Part shown: one piece after another, positions 8,061 to 17,489 of the stretch
Position numbering within the stretch: position 1 is the stretch's first letter
How the letters are laid out: each line of letters starts with the position of its first letter
Assembly (NCBI RefSeq): GCF_021389955.1
Contig: NZ_CP089980.1
Coordinates: 4,893,001-4,957,000, forward strand
DNA from: Fulvivirga maritima
GTDB taxonomy: Bacteria > Bacteroidota > Bacteroidia > Cytophagales > Cyclobacteriaceae
Direction of reading: 5' to 3'
Length of the DNA: 64,000 nucleotides
Made by a program: the position numbers and the translations under genes
The notes under the pieces: model-generated
Database searches by the model: none
The model's input: only the letters and a program-made list of their open reading frames with translations
What the model was told of the DNA's origin: nothing

Positions 8061-10868
8061 ATGGATTATATCGAGACTATTGAAGAGGCGCAGCCCGCCA
8101 GGGTTTTACAAGGGTTACCTAGAGAAGATGTGGAATCTATTACTAGTCTGGCCAGGCAGATTTGTGACACTAAGTTTGCTTTTATAGCCATAGTAGATAA
8201 GGATAAGCTTTTCTATATGGATGAGGAAACACATGATGTAAAAGGTATACAATTTGATCTTACCTTTTGTAAGTATACATTAATGTGTAGTGACGGCTTT
8301 TTTGAAGTGCCTGATGCTGATAAGGATCCTCGCTTTAAAGATAATCCATTTGTTAGAGACGCAGAGCTGTATATGAAGTTTTATGCCGGAGTAGCCTTGT
8401 TTACTCCTAACGGCGAACCTCTGGGTACTTTGGCGGTAATAGATCAGCGGCCTCAAAAGATGAATGCTCAGCAGATTCATGCCCTAAAAATACTGGCCAA
8501 GCAAGCTATGAACCTTTTTAAGCTACGTACCAGTAAATTAGAGCTGGAGCTGGCATTGGATGAGCTTAATTTCACCCAGCAAAAACTCAGAAGAGCTAAA
8601 AATGAAGCTGATTTCAAGGTTGAAAAATTACGCTTTCTAACGCATGCAGTAAATGTAGGCCTATTTGAGAAGAGCGTGGTAGAGGGGATAGAGAGCTGGT
8701 CTGATGAGCTTTATAGGATTCTGGGTTATGAGCCAGGGGAGATAAAAGGGACCGTACGTAATTTATTCAGTAGGATACACCCTAGTGATAAGGAAAAAAT
8801 TCAGAAACTGACCTACTGCGAAGACTGTCAGAAAAAAGTGACTATCCTGGAAATAAGGCTCAAGACCAAGCGAATGGGGTATAAGTGGTTTGAGGTGGCA
8901 GGCAACATCAAAAGAGATCAAAAAGGTAAGGTACAATTACTCATAGGTCGTGTACTGGATATTCATGAAAGGAAAGTAGCAGAGAATCAATTAAAAGCCT
9001 TTATAGAATACGCTCCCGCTACTATTGCTATGTTTAATAAAGATATTGAGTACATAGCAGCAAGTAACAAATGGCTTAAAGATTATTTGCTGACTGACAC
9101 AGAGATAATAGGTAAAACTCTTTATGAGACTTTTCCCACCATGAATTTGGAGTACTGGAAAGAAGTACATGAGAAATGCCTACAAGGGCACACCGAGTCT
9201 AATGATGGAGAGTTTTTCGAGCAGATAGTAGTAGGTAAAAGTATGTGGCTCAAATGGGAAGTGAGACCTTGGTACATTAGTGAAGACGAGATAGGAGGGC
9301 TCATGGTGCTTACTGAAGATATTACTGAGACCAAGCAGAGAAATATTGAACTTAAAAGAGCCAAAGAAAATGCAGAAAAAGCCTCGCAAGCCAAAGCACA
9401 GTTTTTAGCTACTATGAGTCATGAGATAAGAACCCCTCTTAATGCTATCAATGGCCTTTCTCATTTATTAATGTCAGAAAACCCAAGGCCAGATCAACTT
9501 GATCATTTAAAGCTGCTGAAATTTTCTGGTGATAACCTGCTCAGTCTTATCAATGATATATTGGATATTAATAAAATAGAGGCCGGTAAAATCAGACTTG
9601 AGAAAAGTGTATTTGGTCTGGAGCAGCTGATTAATAATATAAAAAACTCATTAATCTATAAGGCACAGGAGAATCTGGTAGAGCTAAAGATAGATTATGA
9701 TAATAGTCTGCCTAAGTACTTTTTAGGAGACTCTACCCGCATGAGCCAGATTATCTATAACCTGGTAGGTAACGCTATAAAATTCACACATGAAGGAGAG
9801 GTGAAAATCGGTCTAAAGGTAGTGGATAGATATAGAGATCAGTATAAAATTAGATTTTCTGTAAAAGACAATGGCATAGGTATATCTAAAGAAAACCATG
9901 CTAAGATTTTTGATTCCTTTGAGCAGGCCAATGAACGCATCTCTAAGAGTTACGGAGGTACCGGACTTGGACTTTATATTACCAGGAAGCTTTTGCACCT
10001 GATGGGAAGCGAAATAGCAGTAATAAGTGAAGAAGGAGTAGGTTCTGAGTTTTACTTCGATATATATCTTGAAAAAGGAGAAGCATCAGAAGATGAAGTA
10101 AATTATCAAGTAGGAGTAGAGGATATAAAATCGCAGAGCATAAAGGCTTTAGTGGTAGAAGATAATACTGCCAATCAAATACTTATCAGTAAGTTTTTAG
10201 AGAAGGCTAAGGTCAGTTTTGATATTGCTAATAATGGAGAAGAAGCACTGGTACTGATAGAGTCCCAGGCTTATGATATGATACTGATGGATTTAAGAAT
10301 GCCCCGTATGGATGGTTATAAGGCCTCTAAGCATATTCGTAATATGGAAGGGGAATACTATCAGAAAGTGCCCATTATAGCCCTCACTGCTGATGTATTC
10401 TCTGAGGTGCAAGATAAGGCCTATGGAGCCGGCATGACTGATTATATGAGTAAGCCCTTTAAACCCAGTAGTTTGTATGAAATACTCTATAAGTACTCAG
10501 GAAAGGTAGTGAAGCAGAAATTGAATAATAACAGTACTGCTGGAGATGAGAAAATAAAGAGTATTATTCATGCTTATGCTGATGGTGACGAAGAGTTTGT
10601 GATTGATTTTGCCAGAAGGTGTAAGAAAAATTATTTGGAATTTACTAATACCTTCAAGGCTACCGTTAAGGATGGTGATCTTGAATCTTTAAATGATGCT
10701 ATCCATAAAATAAAGAGCCTTAATGTGGTTTTTGAGCAAAAGGAGTTGCAAGATCGGCTGGTTGAATTGAGTGCTTACGAAGATGAGTTTGTAAAGCCAA
10801 AGGCCTTGCATACTGAAATACTTCAGTATTGTGAAAAAATAATAGCTACGCTAGATACCATGATATAG
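8061..10868 (+). CDS. hybrid sensor histidine kinase (GAF-PAS-PAS-HisKA-HATPase-REC-HPt)
   Basis: A 935-residue cytoplasmic hybrid kinase; no membrane segment is visible. Order: GAF domain about 20-160; coiled coil; two PAS domains about 195-310 and 312-430; HisKA with phospho-acceptor His454 in SHEIRTPLNAINGL; HATPase with N-box (IIYNLVGNAIKFTH) and G-boxes (DNGIGIS, GGTGLGLY); receiver domain with phospho-acceptor Asp744 in LMDLRMPRMDGY; and a C-terminal HPt-like domain with His882 in AIHKIKSL. All phosphorelay residues are present, so it could pass phosphate His-Asp-His to an unlinked regulator. The GAF-PAS front suggests an intracellular cue. A terminator follows, and the next gene is a PAS protein that could be a partner. 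Confidence 0.92.
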   Translation: MDYIETIEEAQPARVLQGLPREDVESITSLARQICDTKFAFIAIVDKDKLFYMDEETHDVKGIQFDLTFCKYTLMCSDGFFEVPDADKDPRFKDNPFVRDAELYMKFYAGVALFTPNGEPLGTLAVIDQRPQKMNAQQIHALKILAKQAMNLFKLRTSKLELELALDELNFTQQKLRRAKNEADFKVEKLRFLTHAVNVGLFEKSVVEGIESWSDELYRILGYEPGEIKGTVRNLFSRIHPSDKEKIQKLTYCEDCQKKVTILEIRLKTKRMGYKWFEVAGNIKRDQKGKVQLLIGRVLDIHERKVAENQLKAFIEYAPATIAMFNKDIEYIAASNKWLKDYLLTDTEIIGKTLYETFPTMNLEYWKEVHEKCLQGHTESNDGEFFEQIVVGKSMWLKWEVRPWYISEDEIGGLMVLTEDITETKQRNIELKRAKENAEKASQAKAQFLATMSHEIRTPLNAINGLSHLLMSENPRPDQLDHLKLLKFSGDNLLSLINDILDINKIEAGKIRLEKSVFGLEQLINNIKNSLIYKAQENLVELKIDYDNSLPKYFLGDSTRMSQIIYNLVGNAIKFTHEGEVKIGLKVVDRYRDQYKIRFSVKDNGIGISKENHAKIFDSFEQANERISKSYGGTGLGLYITRKLLHLMGSEIAVISEEGVGSEFYFDIYLEKGEASEDEVNYQVGVEDIKSQSIKALVVEDNTANQILISKFLEKAKVSFDIANNGEEALVLIESQAYDMILMDLRMPRMDGYKASKHIRNMEGEYYQKVPIIALTADVFSEVQDKAYGAGMTDYMSKPFKPSSLYEILYKYSGKVVKQKLNNNSTAGDEKIKSIIHAYADGDEEFVIDFARRCKKNYLEFTNTFKATVKDGDLESLNDAIHKIKSLNVVFEQKELQDRLVELSAYEDEFVKPKALHTEILQYCEKIIATLDTMI

Positions 10869-10903
10869 ACATAGTTTCGCTTTAACAATTGATTTTGAAA
10901 AGG

Positions 10904-10938
10904 AAAAGTTCTGCCTGCAATTAGGTGGAACTTTTTTA
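10904..10938 (+). terminator. rho-independent terminator after the hybrid kinase
   Basis: AAAAGTTCTGCCT pairs with AGGTGGAACTTTT around a 6-base loop. The two central positions are G-U pairs in RNA, and a T-run follows. Confidence 0.8.
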
Positions 10939-11139
10939 TTCTGTCTTTATTCAGATTTTCGTATTACCCAGGAGTTTTTTTATGGCTATTACCAATTATT
11001 ATCGGGTGTTAAAAAATAAAAACAAATTATATTGTGTCAGTATGACGTGATGTGAATTATGGGTAGCTTTGCAGCTTCAAACGAAGACTATTGATAAGCC
11101 TGACCTGCTTAATTTTTTAAAATCTTATCATTTTTTTAG

Positions 11140-13926
11140 ATGCTTAACAGGAAAAATTACATCACAATCGTTTTTCTGAGCTTAATTTCTATATCATTTA
11201 TAGTTGGCTTATTTGTTCTTAACAGTTGGCAGAAATCTTATACGATGAAATCTTCGGATTTTTTAAGAACTGTAGAAAAAATTAAAGAGAAGAGTGCTTC
11301 GTCTATCATAGCACTTTTAGGTAACAGTACTTCTAAAATGAAGGCAGAAGCAGACATGGAGGAAGCAGTAAAGCTACTTCAAAATATCACTTCAGAAGCA
11401 GGGCATAACTTTCTTGAAATAGAAGACCCTAACTGGAACTACTTGATGGCTCAGGGTAAAGCTATGGAGAAAATGGTTTCTGAAGCCATGCAACTAGGTG
11501 AGAGTAATGTGTTGGCTCTTAATGAACTTGAAGAATTGCATAATGAAGAGGTTCTAATTCTCAATGTAATAACAAAAAAAGTAAAAAATAGGATAGAAGA
11601 ACGGGCTTTTGCTCATGGTTTAGGTTTAGTAGTTTTATTTTCTGTTTTCTTTCTCTGTACGCTAGTATTGGCCGTTCTTACCTGGAAATACCTTAAAAAA
11701 AGTAAAGAGAAAACGGCAGAAGTAGAGCAACTCAAAAGTGTGGATGAAAATAGGGTTCATAAGTTTAGTGAATATATAAGATCTATATCTTTGGGTAATT
11801 TTGATGATATGGAAGACATAGATACCGGAGACGAAGATTTATCGATTTCATTATCTGAATTAAAAGATCAGTTTAAGCATAACAAGGAAGAGGACGAGAA
11901 GCGCTCTTGGATCAATGTAGGGGTGGCAGAAGTAAATGAAATGCTGCGCGTGCATGATGATTTACAGTTAATGGCTAATGAGCTTCTTACTTATATTATA
12001 AAATATCTGAACGCTAACCAGGGCTGCCTGTTTGTAGCTGAAGATGTAAAAGAAGATAGCCATATGAATATGGTGTCAATGTATGCATATGGACGTAAAA
12101 AATACCTAGAAAGAAGGATAGCTAAAGGGGAAGGTCTGGCAGGGCAAAGCTGGCAAGAAGGCCATATTATTCATCTTAAAGAAGTACCTGATAATTATGT
12201 TAATATCACTTCAGGGTTAGGAGAGGCATTACCTAAAAGCATTCTAATTACACCACTAAAGCTTAATGAGTTTAATTATGGGGTGGTAGAAATAGCCTCT
12301 TTTAACGAGTTTGCTCCTTATCAGATTGAGTTTGTAGAGCGAATTTCTGAGGTAATAGCTTCCATGGTTTCTAACATGATGACCAATGAGACTACCAAAG
12401 CACTCTTGGAAGAGACGCAGCAGCAAGCCGAGGCTATGAAGTCTCAGGAAGAGGAGATGCGACAGAACCTGGAAGAATTATCAGCCACGCAGGAAGAGGT
12501 ACATCGGGTGCTAAAAGAGGTGCAGGATAATGAGCAGTTTATGTCAGACGTGATGGACTCTTCAAAAGATGTGATTTTCACTGTAGATAAAGAATTAAAA
12601 CTGGTTAATTATAACAAAATCTTTGAAACTACTATCTGGCAAGGTAAAGAAGAAGTTGGTAAGGGGGTTTATGTGGCTTCTATGTATACAGAGGAAGAAA
12701 AGGAAGAGCATCTATCTAAAATGAGACGAAGCCTTAATGGTGAGTCCATGGAGGTTGAGATGATTAAAGAGGTTGGTGGTGAAAAGTACACTTTCAGTGT
12801 AAACTATAGTCCCATAAAAAACAAGGAAGGTGAAATAGTAGCAGCAGCCATTTTTGCTAGGGATATTAGTGAGATGGTACGTGCTAATATGAAACAACAG
12901 GAGCTGCTTCATGAAACACAAAACCAAGCAGAAACTATGAAGGCCCAAGAAGAAGAGCTAAGGCAAAACCTGGAAGAACTATCTGCTACGCAAGAAACTA
13001 TTCAGACCGCCATGGTAGAAGTCAGGGAGAAAGAAGAGCTGGTAAGAGGTATTATGGATTCAGCTATAGATGCTATATCCACAATAGATAAGAACTATAG
13101 AATTATCAATTTCAACAAAGCACTGGCAGATAACTTTAAAGCAAATGGCATGGAAATAAAGTATGGCATGGAGGTGTTTGATTTACTCAGTGAGGAGATG
13201 AAGCCTGAATATAAGAAACATTATATGAAGGCTTTTCAAGGCGAAAGATCCAGCCTTACTGATGTCTTTGTTTTAGGAGGGGTAACTATGTATTATCTCA
13301 CTACTTTTAATCCTCTTAAAAATTCCGAGGGAGAAATAATAGGGGCAGCAGTATTTAGTAGAGACATTACTGAAACGGAACAAAGTAAGAGAGAAGTAGA
13401 AAAATTACTTACAGAAACACAGCAGCAGACCGAGGAAATGAAGGCGCAAGAAGAGGAACTTTTGCAAAATATGGAAGAACTCTCTGCCACTCAGGAAGAG
13501 ATGGAGAAAATGCTGGTAGAAGTTCAAAATAGAGAAGAGCTAGTTTCCAATATTATAAATGCTACCAGTGACACTATTTTTACCATAGATAAGAATTACA
13601 TCATAACCAACTTTAACCAGGCCATAGTTAAAAACTATGAGTCGCAAAATAAGGAGGTAAGAAGAGGAATCTCAATCTTCCATTTAATGGATGAAGAGCA
13701 AGGTAAAACTTATAAAGAGTACTATGACAAGGCGTTTGCGGGTGAAGAGACTGTATTAATAGATGAATTTGTGCTGGGAGACAATACCATGTATTTCGCT
13801 TCTACATTTAGACCTATTAGAAATAACAAGGGCGAAGTAACAAATGTGGTTGGGTTTGGTAAAGATGTTACCGAATTAGAATCATATAAACGTGAACTGG
13901 CAAGTTTGAAGGCGGATCGCAGCTAA
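11140..13926 (+). CDS. membrane sensor protein: GAF plus three PAS domains, no output domain
   Basis: A 928-residue protein with transmembrane segments at about 8-28 and 166-188 flanking a helical periplasmic region, like the four-helix sensor of chemoreceptors. In the cytoplasm: a GAF domain (about 256-415), then three PAS domains (about 470-590, 638-750 and 803-915), each preceded by a near-identical coiled-coil linker containing the motif EEELxQNLEELSATQEE. There is no HisKA, HATPase, GGDEF, cyclase, phosphatase or HTH domain; the chain ends 13 residues after the last PAS. It may pass signal by protein contact, for example to the hybrid kinase upstream. The linker-PAS repeats look like internal duplication. 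Confidence 0.85.
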   Translation: MLNRKNYITIVFLSLISISFIVGLFVLNSWQKSYTMKSSDFLRTVEKIKEKSASSIIALLGNSTSKMKAEADMEEAVKLLQNITSEAGHNFLEIEDPNWNYLMAQGKAMEKMVSEAMQLGESNVLALNELEELHNEEVLILNVITKKVKNRIEERAFAHGLGLVVLFSVFFLCTLVLAVLTWKYLKKSKEKTAEVEQLKSVDENRVHKFSEYIRSISLGNFDDMEDIDTGDEDLSISLSELKDQFKHNKEEDEKRSWINVGVAEVNEMLRVHDDLQLMANELLTYIIKYLNANQGCLFVAEDVKEDSHMNMVSMYAYGRKKYLERRIAKGEGLAGQSWQEGHIIHLKEVPDNYVNITSGLGEALPKSILITPLKLNEFNYGVVEIASFNEFAPYQIEFVERISEVIASMVSNMMTNETTKALLEETQQQAEAMKSQEEEMRQNLEELSATQEEVHRVLKEVQDNEQFMSDVMDSSKDVIFTVDKELKLVNYNKIFETTIWQGKEEVGKGVYVASMYTEEEKEEHLSKMRRSLNGESMEVEMIKEVGGEKYTFSVNYSPIKNKEGEIVAAAIFARDISEMVRANMKQQELLHETQNQAETMKAQEEELRQNLEELSATQETIQTAMVEVREKEELVRGIMDSAIDAISTIDKNYRIINFNKALADNFKANGMEIKYGMEVFDLLSEEMKPEYKKHYMKAFQGERSSLTDVFVLGGVTMYYLTTFNPLKNSEGEIIGAAVFSRDITETEQSKREVEKLLTETQQQTEEMKAQEEELLQNMEELSATQEEMEKMLVEVQNREELVSNIINATSDTIFTIDKNYIITNFNQAIVKNYESQNKEVRRGISIFHLMDEEQGKTYKEYYDKAFAGEETVLIDEFVLGDNTMYFASTFRPIRNNKGEVTNVVGFGKDVTELESYKRELASLKADRS

Positions 13927-13979
13927 TAACAACCAAAAATGTACATTAAATAGTTTTTTAGTTTAATAGATTAGTGTTT

Positions 13980-14026
13980 AAAGCCTCGGGAATATGATGT
14001 GAATCATAACTTCCGAGGCTTTTTTG
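13980..14026 (+). terminator. rho-independent terminator after the PAS protein gene
   Basis: AAGCCTCGG pairs with CCGAGGCTT. The loop itself contains the palindrome ATGATGTGAATCAT, and a T-run follows. Confidence 0.85.
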
Positions 14027-14310
14027 GTGCTTGTAGACACTGGTAGGAGGGGGTTGGTTAGCAGGATCGTTTTGTCTATATTGAAATTGATTTGCTAAAG
14101 AATGTCGTCGATGACAAACAAAAGAGGGCGCCAAGAGGCTGAAGTTTAAGTGAGTTTAATGTAAGTGATTGGTTTGCAATGTTTTAAAATTTCGTCGAAG
14201 CCCGGGTAAAATTATATGATCGGAGGTCGACGCTTTTAGTAACTCAAAATGTTATTTGAAATATTGGAAAATGAGGAAAATAAGCCGATGTTTACTTTGA
14301 AACCCATCGG
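14027..14310 (+). promoter_or_regulatory. candidate CRISPR leader
   Basis: This 284-bp gene-free stretch lies before the first intact repeat. The array orientation (repeat ends in ATTGAAAT, the expected 8-nt crRNA handle; the degenerate repeat is at the far end) puts the leader here. A perfect 9-bp inverted repeat, AAGCCGATG (14282-14290) with CATCGGCTT (14305-14313), straddles the leader-repeat junction. I cannot point to a specific promoter. Confidence 0.6.
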
Positions 14311-14792
14311 CTTCTAATCGCACCTATGAGGAATTGAAATATAATTTTATTGGCTTCAGCTACACCTTTGGCTCCTTCTAATCGCACCTATGAGGAATTG
14401 AAATTTTCAAGGGGATAAAAACTTTAAATTTGTAGGTAACTTCTAATCGCACCTATGAGGAATTGAAATTTATGTATGGCAAATTCTACCACGTCACGTC
14501 TCGTTTCTTCTAATCGCACCTATGAGGAATTGAAATTCTGCTGTGCCTACGGTCTGACTCAATGTCATAGGTCTTCTAATCGCACCTATGAGGAATTGAA
14601 ATTAGAGTCAGCATCTTTATTATCATCTATGCAAAACTTCTAATCGCACCTATGAGGAATTGAAATTGGAGGAAGACCTTAAATCAACTCAAATTCAGAT
14701 ATCTTCTAATCGCACCTATGAGGAATTGAAATAGGTTGATAGAGCGAGACAGGCCACAAGTGAAGTAACTTCTAATCGCACCTATGAGGAAT
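14311..14792 (+). CRISPR. CRISPR array, 8 repeats and 7 spacers
   Basis: A 30-bp repeat begins CTTCTAATCGCACC and ends GAGGAATTGAAAT. Starts are at 14311, 14375, 14440, 14507, 14573, 14637, 14703 and 14769. The first seven copies are identical; the eighth matches only the first 24 bases (to 14792) and then diverges, marking the leader-distal end. Spacers are 34, 35, 37, 36, 34, 36 and 36 bp and all different. The repeat's ATTGAAAT end is typical of Cas6-processed type I-B/III arrays and would be the 5' handle of the crRNA. cas6 starts about 210 bp downstream on the same strand. Confidence 0.98.
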
Positions 14793-14798
14793 GGACAC

Positions 14799-15006
14799 TG
14801 ATGCTAACTGCTATTGTCTAAAAACTAAATAGCCAAAACTCCTTCACAAAGAAATTCCGGCCCTTCGGAAACTATTTCCCGCCCTTCGTACATCTCTTTC
14901 TGGTTTATGAATATTTAATGTTATCTATGGATAAATAATGCATTTGTAAAGCAAGTCAATACTTATAATATTATTAACTTAATTAATATTATTAAATAAG
15001 ATTGAA
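14799..15006 (+). promoter_or_regulatory. region between CRISPR array and cas6
   Basis: A 208-bp, mostly AT-rich gap that should hold the promoter of the cas operon. It contains a small hairpin, TTCCG/CGGAA at 14855-14870, and a near-repeat of its loop (CCCTTCG) 20 bases later. No open frame is visible. Confidence 0.4.
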
Positions 15007-15795
15007 ATGAGGCTCAGAATAACATTAAAATCAGAAAGTGATAATTGCCAGCTGCCCATTAATTATCAATATGTGGTGCACAGTTGGATTTATAGTGTTT
15101 TGCAAAAGGCTGATGCTGAGTTTAGCCAATTTTTACATGATGATGGCTACAGAGATAGAGGGAAAGCCTTTAAATTTTTCCATTTTTCTAATCTGACAGG
15201 ATTGCCCTATCAGGTGAAAGGGGATAGGATCATATTTGATACTGATTACCTGCACCTTACCGTAGGCTTTTTATTGCCAGATGCTATGCAGAAATTCATT
15301 CTGGGCTTGTTTAATAAACAGCGCCTGGTATTGGGAGATAAAAGGAGTAGCGCGGCTTTTGAAGTAGAAGAGGTGCAGCTGCTGGCACGTCCTCATTTCC
15401 AAACCACCATGAATTATAGAGCGCAAACGCCATTGGTCATCTCCAAAAAAGAAGTCACTGACCGATATGCTCAATATTTATCTCCAGAAGACGGCCGTTA
15501 TGAAATGTGCTTCATCAATCACATGCTGCAAAAGTATAAAATAGCGGTTCCGCAGTTAGTAGATGAAGTATCTGCAGAAGTTGATGATTTCATAGCCATG
15601 CAATGGAAGCTACAGTCAGCACCTAGAAAAAAGGGAGTAACCATTAAGGAAGGCACGCCGCAAGAAACACAAATAATAGGCTATGTCTATGATTTTGAGT
15701 TTACGGCTCCTCCAAAAATTCACCAAATGGCTTATGATGCCGGCTTTGGCGAAAAGAATAGCCTGGGTTTTGGGTTTTGTCAGCTACTGAATTGA
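15007..15795 (+). CDS. cas6: CRISPR endoribonuclease Cas6
   Basis: A 262-residue RAMP-fold protein. The N-terminus (MRLRITLKSE, LPINYQY, FLHDDGYR, FKFFHFSNL) and the C-terminal Gly-rich loop GFGEKNSLGFGFCQLL are the standard Cas6 signatures; the latter binds RNA. His44 in FLHDDGY sits where the general-base His of many Cas6 enzymes lies. Cas6 cuts the pre-crRNA within each repeat, leaving the 8-nt handle seen in the adjacent array. It is the first gene of a tightly packed operon; the cas10 ATG follows its stop after two bases. Confidence 0.95.
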   Translation: MRLRITLKSESDNCQLPINYQYVVHSWIYSVLQKADAEFSQFLHDDGYRDRGKAFKFFHFSNLTGLPYQVKGDRIIFDTDYLHLTVGFLLPDAMQKFILGLFNKQRLVLGDKRSSAAFEVEEVQLLARPHFQTTMNYRAQTPLVISKKEVTDRYAQYLSPEDGRYEMCFINHMLQKYKIAVPQLVDEVSAEVDDFIAMQWKLQSAPRKKGVTIKEGTPQETQIIGYVYDFEFTAPPKIHQMAYDAGFGEKNSLGFGFCQLLN

Positions 15796-15797
15796 TA

Positions 15798-17489
15798 ATG
15801 AATAAATTAATGGAAACTCAAATTGACGCTACAGTAGAGAAAGATAGTTTTTATAAAAAGAAAGCACTTTTCGAAAAAGCTTTATATAAGGGTGAAATCA
15901 CAAACGGAGGTTATGTCGTAAAAGGCGATTTATCTGGAATTCAGTCCTTTATTTTCAATATTCCTTCAAAACACGCCAGTATGTATCTGAAAGGTCGCTC
16001 TGCATATTTACAGTTGCTTAGTGAAGTAGTAGCGCGCTATGTTCATGATAAACTTGTAGGAGAAAGCATGGACTTTTCACAAGCGGTAATCTATAAAGGA
16101 GGCGGTAATTTTCTTCTCTATTATGAAGATGAGCTCATATATGAAAAGATTGAAAGCCTTCAGGCAGAAATAGATAAGGTTCTATATGAGGCGCATCATG
16201 AAGGTTTATACCTTGCTTTAGCTGGTGTCCGGTATGAAAAAGGGTATCAGGCTACATTAAACCAACGACTGCAAATTCTGAAAAAGCGAAAGTTTAGTGG
16301 ACTGAGTCATCATAATCTATTTGAGCCTTATGAAAAAGCGGAGAGACGCCCCATTTCTGGTGAAAAGAGAATTGATAATTGTGGGCAAGAAGAGGTGGCG
16401 GGATTTTATGAAAGCTTTAAAAAATTAGCAGAGGAGTATATAAAAGCTGAAGCTATTTCTTTCAAGTCTGTAAAAGGTGGTGCTGGGAATTACAATTCCT
16501 GGGATGGAGTATTTGATGCATTTGAGCAGCAGGTGGAATTTGATAATGCCCATGCGGAGCCTTATAGAATGGTAAATCGTATTGATGTCCGTTCTTTTGA
16601 TGACCTGGCTAAAAACAGTGAGGGTGCCGAGAAATTAGCGCTTTTGAAAGTGGATGTAGACAATATGGGAGATCTTTTTTCCGATAAAAGCCTGAAGCAG
16701 ACTCAGGAAATAAGTGATGCCCTCGGGTTCTTCTTTGAAGAGTATTTAAATACCATAATAGATGAGTTTAAAGGAGATGTTGAGTTGTACAACGAGGAGG
16801 GAAAAAAGGTTGACATCAAAGAAAATGTCAGGCGGATATATACGGTATACAGTGGTGGAGATGATGCCTTTTTAGTAGGTCCTTGGAATGTCATGGTAGA
16901 GCTTGCAAGCAGACTCCATCAAGAGTTTGACGCGTTTGCACCAAAGTCAGCTGAAATTAGTCTTTCAGCTTCGCTCACCATCATTGATAAAAATTATCCG
17001 GTAATACAAGCGGCAGAAACGGCCGAGAACTGGCTTCATTTGGCAAAGCATAGGGACGGTAAAAATGCCATCTGCCTTTTTGGTGAGGTATTTAGCTGGG
17101 GTGAGTGGGGGTATATCGACAAACTAGTGGAGTTACTGCATGGAATAATAGAGTCCACACCTGGAAACCCTAGAGCAATTATTAGAAAAGTGGAAGGCAC
17201 TACTTCTGCATTTAGAAAAATCACCAACAATATAAACCGACATGATGAACTAAAAATGCAGAGTGTTTATAAGCTGATGTATTACGTGCGACATTTAAAG
17301 AGCGGGAAGAATGAGTTAGCAGAGATCTATAAGAATATTATTTTAGACGGGTTTCTTCGTCCTGATTCATTTGCTTCTGAGAATGCGCATGGCCTAACAA
17401 AGCAAGTAAATGTAAACTATATGATTGTACCAGTAGCATGTAGGCTGGCTGAATTTTATCAAAGAAAAATGGGAAAACATGACTTATGA
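15798..17489 (+). CDS. cas10: Cas10/Csm1-like subunit with GGDD motif, lacking the HD domain
   Basis: The large subunit of a type III effector. I chose the ATG at 15798, just after the cas6 stop, rather than an in-frame start inside cas6; this gives 563 residues. The first palm domain begins almost at once (GDLSGIQSFIF, 43-53; KGRSAYLQLL; YKGGGNFLLYY). The second palm carries an intact GGDD at 353-356 (YSGGDDAFLVGPW), the site that makes cyclic oligoadenylates. Typical Csm1 proteins are about 750-850 residues with an N-terminal HD nuclease; here there is no room for it and no separate HD gene nearby. The usual four-Cys zinc site is not evident (one Cys in the region). It overlaps csm2 by 11 bases. 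Confidence 0.93.
   Translation: MNKLMETQIDATVEKDSFYKKKALFEKALYKGEITNGGYVVKGDLSGIQSFIFNIPSKHASMYLKGRSAYLQLLSEVVARYVHDKLVGESMDFSQAVIYKGGGNFLLYYEDELIYEKIESLQAEIDKVLYEAHHEGLYLALAGVRYEKGYQATLNQRLQILKKRKFSGLSHHNLFEPYEKAERRPISGEKRIDNCGQEEVAGFYESFKKLAEEYIKAEAISFKSVKGGAGNYNSWDGVFDAFEQQVEFDNAHAEPYRMVNRIDVRSFDDLAKNSEGAEKLALLKVDVDNMGDLFSDKSLKQTQEISDALGFFFEEYLNTIIDEFKGDVELYNEEGKKVDIKENVRRIYTVYSGGDDAFLVGPWNVMVELASRLHQEFDAFAPKSAEISLSASLTIIDKNYPVIQAAETAENWLHLAKHRDGKNAICLFGEVFSWGEWGYIDKLVELLHGIIESTPGNPRAIIRKVEGTTSAFRKITNNINRHDELKMQSVYKLMYYVRHLKSGKNELAEIYKNIILDGFLRPDSFASENAHGLTKQVNVNYMIVPVACRLAEFYQRKMGKHDL

Noticed and set aside
14282-14313. Leader-junction palindrome as a rho-independent terminator
   Set aside because: There is no T-run after the stem, and it would cut off the array at its first repeat.
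15777-15797. Upstream in-frame start for cas10 inside cas6
   Set aside because: The ATG at 15798 follows the cas6 stop directly and the extra seven residues have no family likeness.
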